NCBI RefSeq assembly: GCF_034555375.1
Contig: NZ_CP140706.1
Location: forward strand, 5,962,001 to 6,026,000
Origin: Pseudomonas sp. B33.4
Lineage (GTDB): Bacteria; Pseudomonadota; Gammaproteobacteria; Pseudomonadales; Pseudomonadaceae
Direction of reading: 5' to 3'
Length of the DNA stretch: 64,000 nucleotides
Below, piece by piece: positions 25,593 to 33,903 of this stretch. The position numbers and the translations under genes were made by a program. The notes under the pieces are model-generated. The model was not told the origin of the DNA. It ran no database searches and worked only from the letters and a program-made list of their open reading frames with translations. Position 1 is the first letter of the stretch; every line of letters begins with the position of its first letter.

Positions 25593-25751
25593 TCAGCGCT
25601 TGGCGATGATATACACCGCATGCACGATCCCCGGAATATACCCGCACAACGTCAGCAGAATGTTCAACCAGAACGCCCCGCCAAACCCGACCTGCAGAAA
25701 CACGCCCAGTGGTGGCAACAGAATAGCGATGATGATGCGAATGAAATCCAT
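25593..25751 (-). CDS. YqaE/Pmp3 family small membrane protein
   Basis: A 52-residue protein with two transmembrane helices (IRIIIAILLPPLGVFLQVG and WLNILLTLCGYIPGIVHAVY). The LPPLGVFL and GYIPGIVHA motifs are typical of the UPF0057 (Pmp3/YqaE) family, which is linked to membrane potential and stress in yeast and bacteria. The start at 25751 has CAGGAG seven bases ahead; the longer frame to 25790 adds no conserved residues. Confidence 0.9.
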   Translation of the reverse strand: MDFIRIIIAILLPPLGVFLQVGFGGAFWLNILLTLCGYIPGIVHAVYIIAKR

Positions 25752-25857
25752 GGGGCAGCTCCTGAATGGGGGTTGGCTCACTTGAGCCATACAAGCTAAT
25801 CGACCCGCGCCGTTCGTCAGGGTTCAGTGCAACTGCCATTTGATCGCCACCACCCCA

Positions 25858-25898
25858 CAAAAAAACGCCCCACGCCAAAAGAATCAGGCGTGGGGCGT
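25858..25898 (-). terminator. Terminator of the aminotransferase gene
   Basis: ACGCCCCACGCC (25865-25876) pairs with GGCGTGGGGCGT (25887-25898), and the minus-strand transcript continues into a run of seven T. It follows the class III aminotransferase gene. Confidence 0.85.
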
Positions 25899-25945
25899 GC
25901 GTTATACCGCGAGACGGTTCTGGAAATCGGGTAGGAAACTTCAGC

Positions 25946-27229
25946 TCAGACGGCAATCCCTTTGCGGCATTGCAGTTGTGCGGTGCGCACTCGAGAGAAG
26001 GCGCGGCCCAGGCGCAGGAGCATTTCGTCGATGTTGCTTTTGCTCACGGTGAGCGCCGGGGTGAACCGCAGGCAGTTGGCTTGCGGGGCGCTGAGCAGCA
26101 GGCCTTCGTGCAGGGCGGCGAGGACCACAGCGTCGGCGGAATCGTCCGACAGGGTCAGTCCGTAGAACAGGCCTTGTCCGCGCAACTCGCCGTGGTCGTA
26201 GCGGTGCGCCAATCGAGCCAGGCCTTCGCGCAGGTGCTGGCCGTTGTCGTTGACCTGCTGGAGAAAACTGCGGTCTTGTACGCTGTCCAGCACCACCAGT
26301 CCGGCCGCCGTCATCAGTGCGTTGCCGTGATGGGTGCCGCCGAGTTCGCCAGGCTCGAAACAACAAGCCTTGCCCCGTGCCAGCAGCGCCGCCAACGGCA
26401 CACCGCCGCCAAGCCCTTTGCCGAGCACGACGATATCGGCGCGTACGCCGTAGGACTGTTCGGCGAGCAAAGTACCGCAGCGGCCGATCCCGGTCTGCAC
26501 TTCGTCGAGGATCAGCAGAATGCCGAGTTCACGGCACAGGCGCTCGACACCCTTGAGGTAATGCTCGGTGGCGGGAATAACGCCAGCATCGCTCTGGATC
26601 GGCTCCAGCATGATCGCCACGGTCTGCGCATCGACCGCCGCATGTAGCGCCGGCAAGTCGCTGAACGGCACCAGATCGAAACCCGGCAACAGCGGCGCGA
26701 AACGGTTGTGCAGGTTGCAGCTGTCCGAGGCGGAAATCGTTGCCAGACTGCGGCCATGGCACCCCTGCTTCGCGACAATAATCCGCGACGCGCCGCCGCG
26801 ATGCAGTTGCCCCCACTTGCGCGCCAGTTTGATCGCCGCTTCACAGGCTTCGCTGCCGCTGTTGAGCAAGTACGCCTGATCGCTGGAAGTGGCGGCGCAC
26901 AGACGCTCGGCGAGGCTGAGCATGCCGCGATTATGCAGATTGAAACCGGGATTGATCAGCGCCTGCGCCTGACTGCTGATGGCTTTGACCAGCGCCGAAG
27001 GGCTGTGGCCGAGGCTGTTGGCGCCGCCGGCTTGGGAAAAGTCGAGGTATGCACGATCGTGGCTGTCCCACAGCCATGAACCTTGCCCGCGGACAAACAC
27101 CTGCTGTGGCCGCTCGACGCTGGGCATCAGGCGCCCGGCGCTGAGATTTTCGTTGTGGTCAGAAGGATTGGCCTCGAAAGTGAGGTCATCAAGACTCGGC
27201 GTCTGGCGCCGCAAACTGAACAGATTCAT
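25946..27229 (-). CDS. Class III (PLP) aminotransferase
   Basis: A 427-residue PLP enzyme of the acetylornithine/4-aminobutyrate aminotransferase class. It carries the substrate/PLP region LLNSGSEACEAAIKLARKW, the PLP-ring aspartate in LLILDEVQTGIGR and the Schiff-base lysine in VVLGKGLGGG. Substrate cannot be read from sequence; databases often label such proteins as aspartate aminotransferase family. It is transcribed away from a LysR regulator 170 bases off, which probably controls it. It lies close to the pqq cluster, as does an aminotransferase gene in some pseudomonad pqq loci. GAGG stands before the ATG. A terminator follows. Confidence 0.88.
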   Translation of the reverse strand: MNLFSLRRQTPSLDDLTFEANPSDHNENLSAGRLMPSVERPQQVFVRGQGSWLWDSHDRAYLDFSQAGGANSLGHSPSALVKAISSQAQALINPGFNLHNRGMLSLAERLCAATSSDQAYLLNSGSEACEAAIKLARKWGQLHRGGASRIIVAKQGCHGRSLATISASDSCNLHNRFAPLLPGFDLVPFSDLPALHAAVDAQTVAIMLEPIQSDAGVIPATEHYLKGVERLCRELGILLILDEVQTGIGRCGTLLAEQSYGVRADIVVLGKGLGGGVPLAALLARGKACCFEPGELGGTHHGNALMTAAGLVVLDSVQDRSFLQQVNDNGQHLREGLARLAHRYDHGELRGQGLFYGLTLSDDSADAVVLAALHEGLLLSAPQANCLRFTPALTVSKSNIDEMLLRLGRAFSRVRTAQLQCRKGIAV

Positions 27230-27398
27230 TGGAAAAAACCTCGTTCGAGGTTTTCTGAACTGCCTATGTAAACACCATCGAAGCGAACGCTATTCATCGC
27301 GCTTTCTGGCCCTGTAAGCCTTGTGAATGCGGTTAGACTAGGCTCACTGACGGCTTCGGGCCATTTCGATTTACCAGCATTTTCGATAAGCATTACTT

Positions 27399-28313
27399 AT
27401 GGATTTTAAACAACTGCGTTATTTCGTCGCGGTCTACGAAGAAGGCCATGTCGGCCGGGCGGCGGAACGCCTGTCGATCTCGCAACCGGCGTTGTCACAG
27501 CAGATCCGCCAACTCGAACAGAACCTCGACGTCACCCTGTTCGAGCGCAGCAGCAAGCGCTTGCTGCCAACCCTGGCCGCACACACGTTGTACAACCACG
27601 CGGTGCCGCTGCTTGACGGACTGCAACGGGCGCGCGAGGCGTTAGGTAACTTCAAGGGCCAGGCCTTGCGCACGCTGGCAATCGGCGTACTGCAAACGGT
27701 TCATACCAGTCTGGTACCGCAAATGCTTGAGCGCGTGCGCAAGGCGCAGCCGCATCTGGTGGTGCAGATTTATGAATTGACCGGACTGGAGATCGAGCGA
27801 CGTCTGCTCAACGGTTCGCTGGATATTGGCATCAGCTATTTACCGCCACGCCAACCGGGCCTACATGGCGTGATGTTGTACGAAGATGAACTGACACTGG
27901 TGATTCCGGCCGATCATCCGTTGCGCGAATTCAAGAAAGTCTCGATGCGTCAGGCCGCCGAGTTACCGATGTTGCTGTTGGGCGAAGAGTTTCAGATCCG
28001 CCAGATCTGGCAGGCGCAACTGACAGCCCTCGGGCGACGTCCGCAGGTACAAGCAGAACTGAACAATATGGTGGGGATTCTCGACAGTCTGCCGCACACC
28101 AGACTGGCTACGGTGCTGCCGGGGCGATCACAGAAGGAGTACGACAATCAGGATCTGCTGTGGAAACCCCTGAGCGAACCACGGGTGCCGCTGAAGGTCG
28201 GCCTGGTGTGTCGCGATGTGCAACGCCAACAGGCCTCTTTGGCGCTACTGCGGACTTTGCTGGAGGAAGTGATGGAGCGTGAGGTGAAACCAGCGCTTGA
28301 TCCGTTGGCCTGA
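27399..28313 (+). CDS. LysR family transcriptional regulator
   Basis: A 304-residue regulator. The N-terminal winged helix-turn-helix (RYFVAVYEEGHVGRAAERLS, then SQPALSQQIRQLE, residues ~7-45) is followed by a linker helix and a periplasmic-binding-protein-like effector domain. It is divergent from the class III aminotransferase gene, the classic layout for a LysR protein and its target; the 170-base gap would hold the operator. The effector is unknown. A terminator follows the stop. Confidence 0.92.
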   Translation: MDFKQLRYFVAVYEEGHVGRAAERLSISQPALSQQIRQLEQNLDVTLFERSSKRLLPTLAAHTLYNHAVPLLDGLQRAREALGNFKGQALRTLAIGVLQTVHTSLVPQMLERVRKAQPHLVVQIYELTGLEIERRLLNGSLDIGISYLPPRQPGLHGVMLYEDELTLVIPADHPLREFKKVSMRQAAELPMLLLGEEFQIRQIWQAQLTALGRRPQVQAELNNMVGILDSLPHTRLATVLPGRSQKEYDNQDLLWKPLSEPRVPLKVGLVCRDVQRQQASLALLRTLLEEVMEREVKPALDPLA

Positions 28314-28338
28314 ATACTTTTCTGCAGGCAAAAGAAAA

Positions 28339-28358
28339 CCCCGCCGAAGCGGGGCTTT
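28339..28358 (+). terminator. Terminator after LysR gene
   Basis: CCCCGC pairs with GCGGGG around CGAA, followed by CTTT. Short but GC-only stem. Confidence 0.65.
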
Positions 28359-28540
28359 GCAGACTGTTTCCCTGACATCCATTTCACTCCGCCACCCTGG
28401 CAGAATCCTACGTGTCCGTGTTGTTGCTTTGCGCTTCCTGCGCGACGTCCATGAAATGTAGATTAGCCGTGGATCCAATCTACGCATATGGGAGAACAGC
28501 AGCACGTCATGTAAGAGAATGCTTACATGACGCTATCGCA

Positions 28541-30319
28541 TCAGAATTGCGCCGCATCCAGCAGGAACAGCGACTCGCTACCGGCCTTCACTGACGCGCT
28601 CAACGAGTGAATTCGCGGCAGCAGACGGGCGAAGTAGAAGCGCGCGGTGCCTAGCTTGCTGGCATAGAAATCGTCTTGCGCTTCTTTGCCCAGTGAAGCT
28701 TTGGCCATCAATGCCCACATGTAGGCGTAGGAAACGTATCCAAACGCTTGCAGATATTCGACCGAAGCCGCGCCGATTTCGTTCGGGTTGTTTTTCGCCC
28801 GATCCAGCAGCCACGACGTCAGCTCGTCGAGGGTGTCGACGGCATCGTTCAGCGGTTTGGTGAATTCGCCCAGATCCGCACTGGCGGTAGCGGTGAAGTG
28901 GCGAATCTCGTCGGCGAACAGCTTGTAGAACGCGCCGCCGCTGCCAACAATCTTGCGCCCGACCAGGTCCAGCGCCTGAATGCCGTTGGTGCCTTCGTAG
29001 ATCTGGGTGATGCGCACGTCACGCACCAATTGCTCCTGGCCCCACTCGCGGATATAGCCGTGGCCGCCGAAAATCTGCTGGCCGTGCACAGTGGTTTCCA
29101 GACCGAGATCGGTGAGAAATGCCTTGGCCACCGGTGTCAGCAACGCAACCAGATCTTCCGCACGCTTACGGGCGGTGGCGTCTTCGCTGAACTTGGCGGT
29201 GTCGAGTTGCATCGCCACGTAAGTGGAGAATGCACGGCCGCCTTCGTTCGAGGCTTTCATGGTCAGCAGCATGCGACGCACGTCCGGGTGGACGATGATC
29301 GGGTCAGCGACCTTGTCTTTGTTCTGCGCCCCAGTCGGCGAACGGCTTTGCAGACGGTCGCGGGCGTATTCAACGGCGTTCTGGTACGAGCGCTCGCCAG
29401 TCGCCAGGCCTTGAATGCCGACGCCCAGACGCTCGTAGTTCATCATGGTGAACATCGCGGCCAGGCCTTTGTTCGGCTCGCCGACCAGATAACCGACGGC
29501 TTCGTCGAAGTTCATCACGCAGGTCGCGGACGCCTGGATGCCCATCTTGTGTTCGATCGAACCGCAGGTCGCCGGGTTGCGTGCGCCCAGGCTGCCATCG
29601 GCATTGACCATGAACTTCGGCACGAGGAACAGCGAGATGCCCTTCGGGCCCGCTGGGGCGTCCGGCAGTTTCGCCAGCACCAGGTGAATGATGTTTTCGG
29701 TGAGGTCGTGTTCGCCACCGGTGATGAAGATCTTGGTGCCGCTGACCTTATAGGAACCATCGGCCTGAGGCTCTGCCTTAGTGCGAATGATCCCCAGGTC
29801 GGTGCCGGCGTGCGGCTCGGTCAGGCACATGGAACCTGCCCAGACGCCGGCGTACATGTTCGGCAGGTACGCGGCTTTCAGCTCTTCACTGGCGTGGGCG
29901 TTGATCGACAGACAGGCGCCAGCGGTCAGCATCGGGTACAGGCCGAAGGACAGGCTGGCGGAGTTGACCATTTCTTCGACCTGCGCCGACACGGCTTTGG
30001 GCATGCCCATGCCGCCGTAGGCCGGATCACCGCCAACGCCGACCCAGCCACCTTCGGCATACGTCTGATAAGCCTGTGGGAAACCGGCCGGGGTGGTGAC
30101 GGCACCGTCAGCCCAATGGCAACCTTCTTCGTCAGCAGCGCGGCTCAGCGGCGCGATGCTTTTGCTGGTGACCTTGCCGGCCTCTTCGAGAATGGCTTCA
30201 ACAGTTTCGGCGTCGACGGTCTCGGCCAGCGCCGGCAGTTCGGCCCAGAGTTTGGCGACCTCGAACACTTCATTGAGGACGAAGCGCATATCGCGCAGCG
30301 GCGCTTTGTAGTCAGCCAT
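28541..30319 (-). CDS. Acyl-CoA dehydrogenase (long, ~600-residue type), paralogue 1
   Basis: FAD enzyme that introduces the trans-2 double bond into acyl-CoA in beta-oxidation. The 592-residue form has the short N-terminal segment YKAPLRDMRF seen in this subfamily, the flavin/substrate region CLTEPHAGTDLG, KIFITGGEHD, and an extra C-terminal helical domain beyond the ~380-residue core. The ATG at 30319 has GAGG six bases before it, and the longer frame to 30412 is not supported. It is one of three paralogues in the window; gene order suggests the PA0506-PA0508 group of P. aeruginosa (FadE1/FadE2-type), here nearest PA0508. Chain-length preference cannot be read from the sequence. Confidence 0.93.
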   Translation of the reverse strand: MADYKAPLRDMRFVLNEVFEVAKLWAELPALAETVDAETVEAILEEAGKVTSKSIAPLSRAADEEGCHWADGAVTTPAGFPQAYQTYAEGGWVGVGGDPAYGGMGMPKAVSAQVEEMVNSASLSFGLYPMLTAGACLSINAHASEELKAAYLPNMYAGVWAGSMCLTEPHAGTDLGIIRTKAEPQADGSYKVSGTKIFITGGEHDLTENIIHLVLAKLPDAPAGPKGISLFLVPKFMVNADGSLGARNPATCGSIEHKMGIQASATCVMNFDEAVGYLVGEPNKGLAAMFTMMNYERLGVGIQGLATGERSYQNAVEYARDRLQSRSPTGAQNKDKVADPIIVHPDVRRMLLTMKASNEGGRAFSTYVAMQLDTAKFSEDATARKRAEDLVALLTPVAKAFLTDLGLETTVHGQQIFGGHGYIREWGQEQLVRDVRITQIYEGTNGIQALDLVGRKIVGSGGAFYKLFADEIRHFTATASADLGEFTKPLNDAVDTLDELTSWLLDRAKNNPNEIGAASVEYLQAFGYVSYAYMWALMAKASLGKEAQDDFYASKLGTARFYFARLLPRIHSLSASVKAGSESLFLLDAAQF

Positions 30320-30444
30320 GGCAAACCTCGCAAGATCTAAACAGGTGATTCGTGGAATGATGTTTTCTGGGCCTGAGTGTACCCCAACAACTTTTGCGAC
30401 ACATAGGGTCAACCGGTGACCGATTTGTTATTTTTAGTCACCAT

Positions 30445-30521
30445 AAAAAATCGCAGCCTGCTCCAGCTCCTACAGGTAAAACGCGATCCCATGTAGGAGC
30501 TGCCGCAGGCTGCGATCTTTT
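30445..30521. repeat. REP-like imperfect palindrome
   Basis: Arms AAATCGCAGCCTG..CAGCTCCTACA and TGTAGGAGCTG..CAGGCTGCGAT are near mirror images with a short spacer. Same family as the perfect palindrome at 25492-25577. Confidence 0.75.
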
Positions 30522-30529
30522 GATCTTCC

Positions 30530-32326
30530 TTAAAGCGCAAACATTTCGGCAGGCAAGCTCATCAAACAATTACTCCCCGCCTCAATCGCCGCCCGATGTG
30601 CAGCCGTTCGCGGTAACAAGCGCTTGAAGTAAAACTCGCACGTCGCGATTTTCCCGCGCAGGTAATCCGCCTCGCCCTCGCCCGCCTCCAGTTGCGCCTG
30701 CGCCACCAACGCCATGCGCAACCACAAATAACCGAGAATGATGTAACCGCCGTACATCAGGTAATCCACCGACGCCGCGCCCACTTCATCCGGATTCTTC
30801 ATCGCCGCCATGCCGACCTTCATGGTCAGGTCGCCCCACTGCTGATTCAGCTCATTGAGCTGCGCAACGAAACTGCCCAGTTGCGGGTGCTCGGCATTGG
30901 CCGCGCAGAACTTGTGGACGATTTTGGTGAAGCCACGCAGCAACTTGCCCTGACTGCCCAGCACTTTGCGTCCGAGCAGATCCAGCGCTTGAATGCCGTT
31001 GGTGCCTTCGTAGATCGGCGCAATCCGGCAATCACGCACCAATTGCTCCATGCCCCACTCGCGAATAAAGCCGTGGCCGCCAAACACCTGCATACCGTGA
31101 TTAGTCACTTCCAGCCCGGTGTCGGTCATGAACGCTTTGCAGATCGGTGTGAGGAACGCCAACAAATCTTCGGCCTCCTGACGCGCTTCGGCATCGCTGC
31201 TCAGGTGCGCTACATCGAGCAACTGCGCGGTGAAATAGGTCAGCGCCCGATTGCCTTCGTTGAAGGCCTTCATGGTCAGCAGCATGCGCCGCACATCCGG
31301 GTGGACGATGATCGGGTCGGCCGCTTTGTCCGGGGCTTTGGCGCCGGTCAGGGAGCGCATCTGCAAGCGGTCGTTGGCGTATTTGATCGCGCCCTGGAAA
31401 CTCGCTTCACCCAGACACAATCCCTGCATGCCGGTACCAAGCCGCGCGTGGTTCATCATGGTGAACATGCAGTTGAGGCCCTTGTTCGGCTCGCCGATCA
31501 GGTAGCCCTTGGCGCCATCGAAGTTGAGCACGCAGGTGGCCGAGGCCTTGATGCCCATTTTGTGCTCGATCGAACCGCAGGAAACGCCGTTGCGCTCGCC
31601 TGCTTCACCCGCCGCATCCGGCAAGAACTTCGGCACGATAAACAGCGAAATCCCTTTGGTCCCGGCCGGCGCGTCCGGCAGTTTGGCCAACACCAGATGG
31701 ATGATGTTGTCGCTCATGTCGTGCTCGCCGGCGGAGATGAAAATCTTGCTTCCGGTAACCGCGTAGCTGCCGTCGGCCTGAGGCACGGCGCGGGTCTTGA
31801 TGATGCCCAGATCAGTGCCGCAATGGGCTTCAGTCAGGCACATCGTGCCGGTCCACTGACCGGCGGTGAGCTTGCTCAGATATGTGTCTTTTTGCTCGGC
31901 GCTGCCGTGAGCGTGGATCGCCGACATCGCGCCGTGGGTCAGGCCCGGGTACATGCCCCAGGAGGTGTTGCTGGAGCCGACCATTTCGCTGATCACCAGC
32001 CCCAGCGAACTCGGCAGGCCCTGGCCGCCGTAGGTCGGGTCTGCGGCCAGACCGTGCCAGCCGCCCTCGACATATTGTGCGAAGGCTTGCTTGAAGCCTG
32101 TAGGCGTTGTCACCACACCGTTGTCGAAATGGCAGCCCTCTTCGTCACCGCTGCGATTGAGCGGCGCCAGAACGTTCTCGCAGAACTTCGCGCCCTCTTC
32201 AAGGATCGCGTTGATCATGTCCGGGCTGGCGTCGTGCGCACCGAGGGCGGCGTAGTTGGCGTGGAAGTCGAAGACGTGGTCGATCAGAAAGCGCATGTCG
32301 CGCAGGGGAGCTTTGTACTCAGGCAT
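30530..32326 (-). CDS. Acyl-CoA dehydrogenase (long type), paralogue 2
   Basis: A 598-residue acyl-CoA dehydrogenase with the same layout as its neighbours: YKAPLRDMRFLIDHVFDF at the start, [32 protein letters not shown] in the middle, and the extra helical C-terminal domain ending at residue ~598. The start at 32326 has GGAG ahead; the longer frame is discarded. It is separated from paralogue 1 by a REP-like palindrome, so the two may be transcribed separately. By recalled synteny it corresponds to PA0507. Substrate unknown. Confidence 0.93.
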   Translation of the reverse strand: MPEYKAPLRDMRFLIDHVFDFHANYAALGAHDASPDMINAILEEGAKFCENVLAPLNRSGDEEGCHFDNGVVTTPTGFKQAFAQYVEGGWHGLAADPTYGGQGLPSSLGLVISEMVGSSNTSWGMYPGLTHGAMSAIHAHGSAEQKDTYLSKLTAGQWTGTMCLTEAHCGTDLGIIKTRAVPQADGSYAVTGSKIFISAGEHDMSDNIIHLVLAKLPDAPAGTKGISLFIVPKFLPDAAGEAGERNGVSCGSIEHKMGIKASATCVLNFDGAKGYLIGEPNKGLNCMFTMMNHARLGTGMQGLCLGEASFQGAIKYANDRLQMRSLTGAKAPDKAADPIIVHPDVRRMLLTMKAFNEGNRALTYFTAQLLDVAHLSSDAEARQEAEDLLAFLTPICKAFMTDTGLEVTNHGMQVFGGHGFIREWGMEQLVRDCRIAPIYEGTNGIQALDLLGRKVLGSQGKLLRGFTKIVHKFCAANAEHPQLGSFVAQLNELNQQWGDLTMKVGMAAMKNPDEVGAASVDYLMYGGYIILGYLWLRMALVAQAQLEAGEGEADYLRGKIATCEFYFKRLLPRTAAHRAAIEAGSNCLMSLPAEMFAL

Positions 32327-32416
32327 GGTGGCTTCTCCGTCAGCAGATTGCTTCAACCTACTGCCGGCCACCACGCCCCACAATCACTGTGCAGACGCTG
32401 AATGCGCCGTCATCAC

Positions 32417-33706
32417 TCAACCTGCGGCCGCGTCCATGCGCACCGCGCCGCGGCGGTTCTGGCCGAATGCAACCACGCAGTTACGCCCCGCGCCTTTAGC
32501 GGCGTAGAGCGCCTCGTCGGCGGACTTCAGCACTTGTTCCGGGTTGCGCTGCTCCACTCGTTCAGCGACGCCGATGCTCACCGTCACCGATACGCTGGAA
32601 GCACCCGAGCCGGCACGACGCTGACGACCCTGCTGGTCATCCTGCGGGCGGTTCTCCTGATTGCGCAATTGAATGCTGTAGGAAGCAATCGATTCGCGGA
32701 TCACCTCAAGATGCGGCATGCACTCTTCAAGGGTTTTGCCTGCGAACACCAGGGCAAATTCCTCACCACCATAGCGATATGCCCTACCGCCACCGCTGAT
32801 TTTCGAAAGCTTGCTCGCGACTAATCGCAGCACCTGGTCACCGACATCGTGGCCGTGGGTGTCGTTGAATTTCTTGAAGTGGTCGACGTCGCTCATCGCC
32901 AGCACGTAGTTGCGGCCGAGGCGTTGCATACGTTCATTGAGCGCGCGGCGCCCCGGCAGACCCGTAAGCTCATCGCGGAAGGCCATTTGATAAGCCTCGT
33001 GCGCAACCGCTGCGGCAATCATCAACATCACCTGACTGCACATGATGTTCAGGGTGAACGGCAGGATGAAGGTTTTCGGCAGCATCCAGAACACGCCGAG
33101 CAGGCCGACCAGTTGCGCCGCATGCAGCGGACGCGGATTGCGCCAGTACTGCCAGGCCAGCAGCAGGAACGCCGAGATAAACACCGGGTAGGACAGCTGG
33201 ATCAGACTCATCCACGCGCCGTGCAGCGCAGGCCAGCGGATTTCCGACAGCCAGATCAGCAACGCCTGGGGATAACTTTGCTCCAGGCCCAATGCCACAC
33301 TGCCAAAAGCCAGCAAAACCGCGAAGCGCGCAACCATGTCCTGAAACAGGTGCGTGCGCTCCTGCCACGCCGCGAACAGGCCAAACAACAACGGCAGCAA
33401 TAAACAGACGAGGTGGAAGACCACCGCAGCATCCTCGCGGACCTTGCCGTTGTCGCGATAATAATCGGTCTGTGTATCGAGCAAGAAGTAGGCGATGTAC
33501 ACCGTGAGCATCAGAAACAGTTCACGCTGACGTCGGTAAACCGCGCAATAAGCGCCGCCCAACAACAACACCAACGTCGGCAACACGTTAAACAGGGAAG
33601 TGAAGAACACGCTGAGGTCTTTGACGTACGCAGCCGCCAACCCCGCGAGTAACAACAGCAGTGAAGGTAGGAAATGGCTGAAACGTACAGCGGAAGAACG
33701 CGGCAA
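32417..33706 (-). CDS. Membrane-bound diguanylate cyclase (GGDEF)
   Basis: A 429-residue protein with about six to seven hydrophobic helices in the first ~235 residues, then a GGDEF domain. The latter has RDELTGLPGRRALNE, DVDHFKKFND and the active-site motif YRYGGEEFALVF (GGEEF), so c-di-GMP synthesis is expected. A basic, Gln/Arg-rich insertion (about residues 355-375, RPQDDQQGRQRRAG) interrupts the usual loop, and no RxxD inhibitory site is obvious right before GGEEF. The start is a TTG with GGAG eight bases ahead; no better ATG exists. It is inserted among acyl-CoA dehydrogenase genes with no evident functional link. Confidence 0.9.
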   Translation of the reverse strand: MPRSSAVRFSHFLPSLLLLLAGLAAAYVKDLSVFFTSLFNVLPTLVLLLGGAYCAVYRRQRELFLMLTVYIAYFLLDTQTDYYRDNGKVREDAAVVFHLVCLLLPLLFGLFAAWQERTHLFQDMVARFAVLLAFGSVALGLEQSYPQALLIWLSEIRWPALHGAWMSLIQLSYPVFISAFLLLAWQYWRNPRPLHAAQLVGLLGVFWMLPKTFILPFTLNIMCSQVMLMIAAAVAHEAYQMAFRDELTGLPGRRALNERMQRLGRNYVLAMSDVDHFKKFNDTHGHDVGDQVLRLVASKLSKISGGGRAYRYGGEEFALVFAGKTLEECMPHLEVIRESIASYSIQLRNQENRPQDDQQGRQRRAGSGASSVSVTVSIGVAERVEQRNPEQVLKSADEALYAAKGAGRNCVVAFGQNRRGAVRMDAAAG

Positions 33707-33903
33707 GGGTAAAGCTCCGACCCGTCATATCAAAGAGATGGCATTGTGCCTGCAATGTGGCCAGTTAAGCACACACAATGTGATCCAGATCACACGCAGT
33801 CTCTTTAACGGCAGAAAACCTGACTATCTGAGCGATTTGCCAAGTTTTTTGCCCGGCTTGCCATCTGGCCACCATCACTGATGGCCAGGCCTGGAAATAT
33901 TCC